From positions 124,001 through 188,000 of the forward strand of contig LATX02000202.1 in assembly GCA_001466705.2 (NCBI GenBank): a stretch of DNA of 64,000 bases, written 5' to 3'. A program made the translations under genes and the position numbers. The notes below the pieces were generated by a model that ran no database searches, was not told the DNA's origin, and was given only the letters and a program-made list of their open reading frames with translations. This stretch comes from Moniliophthora roreri (taxonomy: Eukaryota > Basidiomycota > Agaricomycetes > Agaricales > Marasmiaceae). Below, piece by piece: positions 56,700 to 64,000 of the stretch. Position 1 is the stretch's first letter; every line of letters begins with the position of its first letter.

Positions 56700-59600
56700 T
56701 TTTTAGCTGGATAAGGGCCTCTGAAATGCGCTGCATTGCTTTGCTTTCTTCTCTGTTTGAATGTGAGGAAGAACTCGATGTTTTCGCAACTAGTATGTGT
56801 TTTTCTTCTATCCTATGGTCATTTATTGATTATTTATGCAGAAACGAGCATTCAGTGCGTTTTTTTCCTCAGAGAAACCGCTTGAAAGCCATGCCGCATC
56901 TTCGAAGCGCAAAATTGCCAGGTTTTCGGTACCGCGTAGAAGGAAGAATAATACAGATAGGAAGAAGTCGAGGGAAGAAGAGAATTCAGCAAGCGAAGAT
57001 GAAATATCTTCCGGTGCGTACCTATTTGTAGAATCTAATTCCTTTGAATGTAGCCTGACATTGACTTAGCTGAGAAACCTCGGAAGAAGCGTTGGATTCA
57101 CTCTCCCGAACCCTCAGATCCCTGTCAGCGCCACAAGCAACCCTTATCCCCAACGTTAGCAACATCACACTCCTCTAATCCTGATCATCCTTTAAAGCAT
57201 CCAAAGCATGAACCTAATCAAGGTAAGGATCTCCGATCACGCAGCGAACGTCCCCAAAGGGCTTGCTACAAACATAGATCCTCTTCCCCTTCATCAGAGT
57301 CCATGATCTCAGAGTACACAAGCGAGGACGATAACCAGCATTTGGGAGAAAGCTCGAATGACGATGAGGTGAAGGAAATTGGTCTGAGTGACTTGAAAGG
57401 TGGTTGGGATGGATGGCCACAAGGAAACTTCCTGATGAAACTTACATGGGACGAGTACAAGAATGAGACAGATAAACTTGCAGTGGAGTGGGCATTCCGT
57501 TGTCGAGGAGTCACTTGGACTCCTGGTAGAATCGGACTTATGGGTGTTAGTGCCGGCTAGGCGCTTAATTTCATTTTCTTCAGATTCGTTTTCCCTTTCC
57601 ATCTGAATTTCTCTGATCCCCATTTCCCCACTCACAGACTCATACATATGTCACAAAATCATTCTTCCCCTTTCCAGACCTTTCCCTGCACATTTCTTCA
57701 CTACCATACAATGAATCGCCAACTGAACCCAAGAAAGATCGGTCCCACCCCACAGTTAATGCACGCCTTGCCTAGGTTAGGGTTGCCGAAGCAGGAGGGT
57801 CTGGTCAGCCCTTTAGCAGTGCCTGTGTGCATCTGTCTGGTGGACACCCATCGATCGAGGACTAAGTAGGCGCATAGTCAACACTTTGCACTTGCACGGG
57901 CATTAGTACTTAGTAACCAAGATTATCATGTTGTTTGCCGCAATTTGTATTCAGCGCACGGACCGCCGTGATGCTTTCGTTCTCAGCTGCCAGAAATGTG
58001 ACGGGATCCTTCCTTCCCTTTTACCCACATTTACGAGCCCGAGCTGAGCAAGAACGAGCCCCAAGAGCGTCGATAGCTTTGACTTCCGCTAAGTATTTCA
58101 ATTTCTTTATTTTATCTCATTATCTCCGAGTTATCGGAAGATCAGATTGCTGAGGAGGTCCGATCTAACCGAACCTCGTGTTGCACAGCCAGTATGCGCT
58201 ACACGTACTGCCGTTTACTCTCTACCCTAACAACGATAGTTGTTTATTTTATTCTACGGCTATACACTCAGTTGTACTGACCTGCTCCCCAGCTTAGTTC
58301 CTTAGTGAACTAACCTTCTCTTCCTCACCGTAGCGGCGGTGGAAATCAAGTAAAGGGTGCTTCGGAAGATGCTGTTGATCCCAAACTAGGCAAATGTACT
58401 CGTTGCTGTCTTGGATATCTCTGCTGCAACAATCCGGACTGTGAGCGTGTTGTGCGCCCGAAGAAAGCGAAGACACCACGGGAGAACCAGATTGGGCAGC
58501 TATGCAATTGTAACCATGATGACAGGAAGTCCTCAGGAACAAACTACAGACTTCAACACTACTCATGCACCAATATATCAACTATACTCAAGTATTGTGG
58601 TGGCGTCTGGTATTGGAATGGTACCAAACATTCTCACGACACTTTTGGCAGCCGGAAACGCCTTTACCCACCACAACAGACGCATCTGGAGGCATTGTTG
58701 AAGGCTAATCCAACTGCAATGGCTTCTGCTCTGCGATCTGGAAACACGGTCTCTGGAGAGTCTCTTCTGGACATCAGTGACCGCTTTGTGACCGAGAATG
58801 TAGCAAGGAACACCGTATGGAATGCTCGAGGACCCCTTCCTTCTGGAGATGACTTTATATCCCGGTTCTGTGCATTCCAGCAGGACCATCCTAACTTCGT
58901 CATTGCCTCACACATGCTGAATGGAATTGCTGTGATCACCTGTCAAACACGCTGGATGGCAGAGCAGTTGATATTGACAGCCAAGAATCCAGATGGATTC
59001 AATGGTTCAGTCTCGGACGCTGCCCATGGTTGGTTTAGGGTGCCGTTGTCGCTTCTCATCACTACGTCCATCTTCAGTAGGTCCATGCAGCGCTGGGTAC
59101 CTGGGGCATACTTGTACTCAAACGGTGCTACTGCCATTCATTATGAATATTATTTTCTTGCAATGATGCGTTCGGTGCATGTAACAAAGGCAGAAATGGG
59201 GGAGAAAGTTGTTGATAAGGATTTTGCAAATGTGAATATTTTGCTTTTGTATCTTACACTCTTTTATTGACATATCTTTCACTACAGACTGTTGACTTCA
59301 GCGAAGCCCAAAGAGTGGGGTTCATTGAAGTGTTTGTGCGGTTCTGGAAGGAAGAGAAAACAGATAACCATGCTGATGAGGAGCTTCACGAGGCGGGTGC
59401 ATCCCTTTTGCGAGGATGCACTCAACACTTCAGAAATCAGGTCTCCAGGTCAAAAAAATTGTCGCTATTGTTCCAGCTGACCAACAGGCATGATTCTCAT
59501 CACTGTCTCATAGTCTACTTGAGGCACAGACTGTTGACGAGTTTCAGGGAAAAGCTCATGAGATTTCATCGCAGTTTCCACATGCTAGAAATTGGCTTCA

Positions 59601-59952
59601 GCGGTGGGCACATCCCAATGTTGCTCAAATGTTAATTGTCAACTCGGAAAATAAGTCAGATCCTCGGACACATCTCCCTGACTCAACAAATGCCCAGGAG
59701 GCTGCTCACTTTAGCATGTACTCTAAGCAGGGGAAGCGGCATGAGCTGCTCACAGGACTGGAGAAGTGTTATAAGATTGCAGTAGAACATGAGAAAACGG
59801 GCCATGACAACTTCAAGGCATTTCGCCTGAGGACATGTCCTTGGCAGTCCTTGACTGATTTCAAGGCAGGTTCAAGGCAGGTTCAAGGCAGGGTCAAGGA
59901 CATGTCAAGACAATATCCAGTACATTCCTATAGTTCAGTGGTTATTCAATGA
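56700..59952 (+). mobile_element. Broken zinc-finger transposase gene (basidiomycete MULE/GCM-like family)
   Basis: Several exons can be traced. A basic, acidic N-terminal part lies at 56840-57015 and 57070-57300, ending WAFRCRGVTW near 57525. After a decayed stretch follow GKCTRCCLGYLCCNNPDC (about 58392), Cys/His pairs, WYWNGTKHSHD (58610) and a long body to a donor at 59231. Exon 59287 on has FSEAQRVGFIE and LLRGCTQHF. Cys pairs plus an H-x-H after a tryptophan-rich strand resemble GCM/FLYWCH-type zinc fingers of Mutator-like transposases; the rest matches my memory of an agaricomycete transposase family. A frame change near 59450 and a TGA near 59490 break it, as does the 57540-58330 region. 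Family assignment is from memory. Confidence 0.65.
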
Positions 59953-60290
59953 CATGTTAATACAAGTTGATTCAACCTACGTACCTATTGAGGACTCTCC
60001 ATACTCCTTTTCATCGATGGTGGTGGTGAAGAGCATTTGATGGTGCCATGCCTGATGGTGATGTCAGCATCATCACTTTCTCACATTCAAGCGTCAATTT
60101 TGACCACCATCAATTGCCATCAACGTCCATCTGCTCGCTTGCCGCTGCATCTAATGGAATCGTTCTTCTTGAAATTACATGGTGTAAATCTCGACTCAAA
60201 TCACTCATATGATGCCAACACTGCTAGTGCCTGTCTACATCCAATCCAATTAAGTTCTCTTCACTGTCCTTCATTGCCACTGATTCCAAT
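59830..60290 (+). repeat. Long direct repeat flanking the transposase, right copy, CpG-poor
   Basis: It is collinear with 56120-56560. The start contains short tandem units around GGTTCAAGGCA (59868-59900). CpG sites of the left copy are mostly CpA or TpG here (for example GATGATGTCGGC versus GATGATGTCAGC). Confidence 0.7.
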
Positions 60291-60700
60291 TGTGCTGAAA
60301 GGCAAGGCTAAATCATCAAAGTAGTATAGCATAAGGATGCATGTACAATTATTTACACAGGCTGCTGTGTGGTTCAAGTCAACTCAGAGACACATTAAGG
60401 AAAGCCATTCAACCAGTCATTGTTAATCAGGGAACATTCAAGTACATGTGTAATAACTTCAAGAATGAATCAAGGAAGTTCAAGGAATGAACAATGAAGC
60501 TCAAGAAATGGTCAAGAAGGTTCAAGTACAGGTTGAGGACATGGTTAACAGGTTTGAGGAAGGGTCAAGGACATGTGCAACAGGTTTGAGGAAGGGTTGA
60601 GGACATGTGCAACAGGTTCAAGGAGGGCATATACATTTTCAAGGAAGGGTTTGAGGATGGTCCTTGACCTGCCTCAAACGTCCTGAAACATCCTCAAGTG
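60283..60700 (+). repeat. Inverted-repeat arm 1 (tail of a PHD-gene element)
   Basis: From CCAATTGTGCTGAAAGGCAAGGC through TCATCAAAGTAGTATAGC, TACAATTATTTACACAGGCTG and AACTCAGAGACACATTAAGG, this is the reverse complement of 61270-61690. The outer part is the last codons of the PHD-finger gene, and the inner part is its 3' flank. It is rich in GTTCAAGGA / GTTTGAGGAAGGGT mini-repeats. Confidence 0.8.
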
Positions 60701-61269
60701 ACCTAAAACCCTGCGGCTGGTACCTGATGGGAATGAGATTACTGTCATTTCTGCATTGCACTTAATTGTATGTGTTCGATTCAAGTTGTATTCATGAATT
60801 GAACACCTTCGTTGAGGTTCAAGGAGCATGGGAATATGAAGTCTTTCACTTCATTGAAGCTCACAATGTGCACAGTAAATTTCTTTGCCTTTATTCAAGT
60901 TATCTAGAACCTGTAAAATGAGTGGGTATAATAAGAACATCCCTGTATGCAAGTTAATCGCCATTCAACATCTCACTGCTTGGAATTGTCTGCTCATGGG
61001 AAATTTGGCCGTACTACCACCATTATCACAACAGCTGCATTTAACACCTCATATACTTGAATTCCTATCATCAATCAATGAGATTAATATTTTTATCTAT
61101 TATTTACATGCCATTCTGTGACCTTGCACCATTTCAAGGGCCAATTTTGTTGGGAAGGCCTTGCCCATATTCATTTACCTCTAAACATCCTCACTACTAC
61201 TAAAACTTGACAGTTGTTGATTCCATGACACTTCCTTTGTCCCAATCTACTCTCTGAAACATTTATACA
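60701..61269. other. Spacer between the inverted-repeat arms
   Basis: About 570 nt without gene or homology that I can trace, and CpG-poor. A loop of this size could separate the two arms in a transcript. Confidence 0.5.
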
Positions 61270-61690
61270 TATCTTTCAGTCTGATGGTCATGTTCTTGAC
61301 CCTTCCCTAAACTTGTTACCAACATCCTCAACCCTTCCTCAAACTTGTTACCAACATCCTTGACCCTTCCTCAAACTGATTAGCCATGTTCTCAGCCCTT
61401 CCTTGAACTTATTATACATGACATCAGCCCATCCTTGAACCTCCTCAACCATATCTTGAGCTCCCTTAATTGTTCCTTGAAATTCTTTGACCCCTCCTTG
61501 AAGTCATTACACATGTACTTGAATGTTCCTTGACTTCCAATAACTGGCTGAATGGCTTTCCTTAATGTGTCTCTGAGTTGACTTGAACCACACAACAGCC
61601 TGTGTAAATAATTGTACATACATTCTTGTGCTATACTACTTTGATGACTTAGCCTTGCTTTTTGCAATCGGAATTGGTTTGGAGTGTTGT
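61270..61690 (-). repeat. Inverted-repeat arm 2
   Basis: Reverse-complement partner of 60283-60700, with the same mini-repeats (CTTGAAC, CCTCAAACTTGTTACCAACAT repeated). Several indels separate the arms. Confidence 0.8.
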
Positions 61691-63440
61691 GGCTTCGGAG
61701 CTAAAGCCTTCAGGCACTCATTCTCAGCTTTCCAGTTGTCACACTTCTTTGTATATTCATCAAGAATGTAATTTGGACCCATCTGCAAGAGCAATTAGCT
61801 TCAGTTGATCCATGTATTGAAATATACCCACCAAGAGCTCGTCGTTGTCACCAACATATTGATCTGACCATTTTACAATAAAAAATGTGTTTGGATGCCA
61901 GTCATCCTGATGACATTCAACATCAAGACCCCACTGCCAATTTCCTGCTGGTCCTGCTTCCTTTGACATGTCGAACATTTTATCTTCTAGTCTTGCCAGC
62001 AAATCTTGGTCAATGTCAAACTTCAAGGGCAGTGGACCACCATCTTCAGCACACCCAGTATACTCCACAAGCCTTGCCCAAGCCTGCTGTTGAATAAAAT
62101 GAGCATGTTCCTTTGTACCAGCAGGAAAACTACTGTGAGACTCAAACTCCTTTTTGTCTCGATGCTCTATCCACAGCATAAAAGCATGCTGTAGTACACT
62201 GTTGACTACCCAAGATGGTGCCACTTCTTTTATTCCGGGTACAACCTAATAGAGCCAATTCATGATGTGGGACTGGGTAGCACCTGGGGGCTCATCATTG
62301 AAAGGTACAACATGGACATGTTGTTTAAGCCTCCATGCAGCAAAAGGATGCTCATTCTCATCAAGGCCATCAAGTTGGGTATTTTCTGCTGTGATTATCA
62401 TCATGCCAAACTGCTTTTTGTATAGCAATAACACACCATCAATCTCTTTTGTGTAAGGAAGAGAAAGCCATGGGTCTTCCTGTTTCTCTGATCCATCATA
62501 TTCACTTTGATCAATCTCGGCTATTGTTGTCCATCGGCCCAGCTGTTGAAAGAAGCTCGCTCACATAAAAGAGTAGTTGAGAAACGAGGTGCTTACTTGG
62601 ATAATCCGCCTACCCTTTGCATCATGATACAGGCTGTCCACAATGCAACTAACCTCTACTGCTGCATAACTGCCAGGTATATGCGTCACATCTTTGGCAG
62701 GTTGATTTAGACACCACCATTTGATTGTCCAAGACTTGAGATTCTTCCCAGGCTCAATAAGGCAAGCAGGGTAGAAAAATAGTGTACCATCCTTGATCAG
62801 AACAGTCATTCCTCGTCTAAGCCACCACATTTTAGCTCTATATGAGGAAAAATATGGAGGGATGACTTACTGTAATCGTTTTGGTACGTCTCGCAACAAT
62901 CCAGGGGTGAGTTGGCTACAAGATTGAACTGGGATTATTGAATATTCATACTAAGAAAGGAAACAACTTACATTCTTGTAGATCTACGTGTTGACTTTCT
63001 GGAAAGGTCAGGCCCTTCACATTCATGACATCTAAAGTCCTGCAGAGCACAGACATTATCACCAGATGGTTGACATGCCACATGTGAAAACTGTTTACAG
63101 GAATCACACTGTATGGTTTTCTGTAATACCTTTTGTCTGTTTCCATCTTCAGTTTCACCACATCAACAAAGAAATGGCATTGGCATTGCAGGTGGAGAGG
63201 ATGATGGTTGGGTGTTGATGCCTCTTTCACTTTCTTTTGCCGACAAATCTGACAACATTGACATGGAGTGCAAATGGTGTTTGCAGTTGTTACGTTTTTC
63301 TTTACTTACCATTATGTTTGCTTCTTTTTCTCTTTCTTCTCTGATGTCTCTCCTGTCATCAGACTCACATACCTTCTCATCTTCCTTTTCCCATCCCATT
63401 CCTTGATCATGTAGTATCATGCCGATACAGATAGACATTA
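61630..63440 (-). pseudogene. PHD-finger protein gene of a mobile element, broken
   Basis: Reading the minus strand: an acidic N-terminal part (63438-63166), then a PHD-type zinc finger with C-x-C-x15-C-x2-C-x4-H-x2-C and a final C-x2-C (63165-62980). An intron and WIVARR... follow, then LRRGMTVLIKDGTLFFYPACLIE, ending GRRIIQ before a donor near 62596. The next exon begins LGRW (62543) and runs through DDEWHP-like FDIDQDLLARLEDK to a donor near 61830. The last exon ends AKSKAKSSK plus stop near 61640. A TGA at 63163-63165 sits between the first two zinc-binding Cys codons, and a TAG follows NWLY near 62246. Function would be chromatin reading; its link to transposition is unknown. Confidence 0.7.
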
Positions 63441-63449
63441 CTCAGGACG

Positions 63450-64000
63450 AATTACTATTTAGCCAACCGTTACCGCTTACGTAGAACATAGTTAGTAGCT
63501 GAGTTGTGTAACGTATTTAAGCGCTCAAGCTGAGACTCGAAGTCTCCAGCTTGACCTAGTTAATCTAAGCTTGTGTCAACGCAACGAGACAGACCTCTGA
63601 ACTTCAGCATCGGCTGAACAAACTCAAACTTGAACCTAGAAACTACTTGTGAAGGGCTCTTCCTTTCATAGGTAGTTGGAGTTAACGTTGCTGCGCAAGT
63701 AACATAACATAAGGTCAAGCTGATCGATTGCTGACCTACCCAGGTTTAGGCATCACCAAAGGACGACAAGATGCCGCCACAGATGGAACGACAGCTCGAA
63801 CAAGACATCGCTGAAGCGGAAGCGCACCGGTGAGGGCTACAAACCCAATCCATATCGAATCCTGGTGGATGAGTGATCCCACCGCTAGCCCGAGTGTCAC
63901 GCCGAGAACTATTGACCCCCTTGCACTCGCCATCGCCAACGAGTTGGCCTCTAACTGAGACACTCGAAGAAGACCCAGAAACAAGGAGAATCTCGACCCC
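63450..64000 (+). mobile_element. Possible 5' part of an LTR retroelement, cut by the window
   Basis: CpG-normal sequence resumes at about 63460. A TATA-like TATTTAAGC (63514-63522), a purine-rich leader and an ATG at 63771 (MPPQMERQLEQDIAEAEAHR, then a stop) resemble the LTR-leader-gag layout of Gypsy-type elements. No LTR ends, primer-binding site or pol domain can be verified inside the window, so this is tentative. Confidence 0.28.

Noticed and set aside
63736..63984. 82-codon minus-strand hydrophobic frame at the right edge
   Set aside because: It is antisense to the possible retroelement leader and its hydrophobicity follows from the complementary composition; no gene model continues.
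1..64000. CRISPR arrays, bacterial operons or phage
   Set aside because: Spliceosomal introns, TATA-type promoters and fungal protein families show that this is eukaryotic DNA. No regularly spaced identical repeats were seen.

Overview
This window is nuclear DNA of a filamentous basidiomycete, most likely an agaricomycete (mushroom-forming or wood/litter-decaying). The evidence is the gene style: many short introns of about 50-60 nt, mostly GT-AG with a few GC-AG, and very small exons. The gene content also fits: a laccase, a bicovalent FAD oxidase, a secreted aspzincin protease, F-box/LRR-like proteins, a lineage-typical seven-helix membrane protein family, and a basidiomycete-type zinc-finger transposase. 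I saw no bacterial-style operons. Spliced models were built by hand and checked for codon phase across each junction.

0.8-22 kb is a repeat-rich accessory stretch. A unit containing intron-bearing tRNA genes, Gly(UCC) on + and Thr(AGU) on -, followed by a degenerate 0.6-0.8 kb segment, recurs about five times (starting near 821, 9519, 11586, 15462 and 19414). Scattered between units are an FAD-linked oxidase (2316-4201, +), two paralogous small secreted cysteine-rich proteins (7321-7710, - and 18438-18807, +) and one copy of a seven-helix membrane protein (13923-15208, +). Its paralogue lies in inverted orientation at 43458-44747.

23-33 kb is the most ordinary gene-bearing part: a single-pass membrane protein behind a long poly-T tract, a membrane-anchored amidohydrolase (16 exons, -), a disordered Ser/Pro-rich protein (-), a decayed cytochrome P450 (-) and an intact F-box protein (+). 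A decayed hydrophobic-surface-binding-like gene follows at 33.3-33.8 kb.

36.5-38 kb holds a secreted M35 metalloprotease. 38-48 kb is mostly gene-poor, with tRNA-like relics and one clear non-autonomous hAT-type element with a perfect 8-bp target duplication (45393-46177). 48.6-50.1 kb holds a second F-box gene with an in-frame stop inside the F-box. 50.75-53.25 kb holds a complete 518-aa laccase (18 exons, -).

56-64 kb is a mobile-element complex: a broken zinc-finger transposase (+) bracketed by diverged direct repeats, a convergent broken PHD-finger gene (-), a roughly 400-bp inverted repeat between them, and possibly the start of an LTR retroelement at the right edge. Part of it is strongly CpG-poor, as expected from cytosine methylation and deamination.

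The secreted or oxidative genes (laccase, FAD oxidase, M35 protease, cysteine-rich proteins, P450 relic) suggest a saprotrophic or plant-associated lifestyle. They are not organised as a recognisable biosynthetic cluster.
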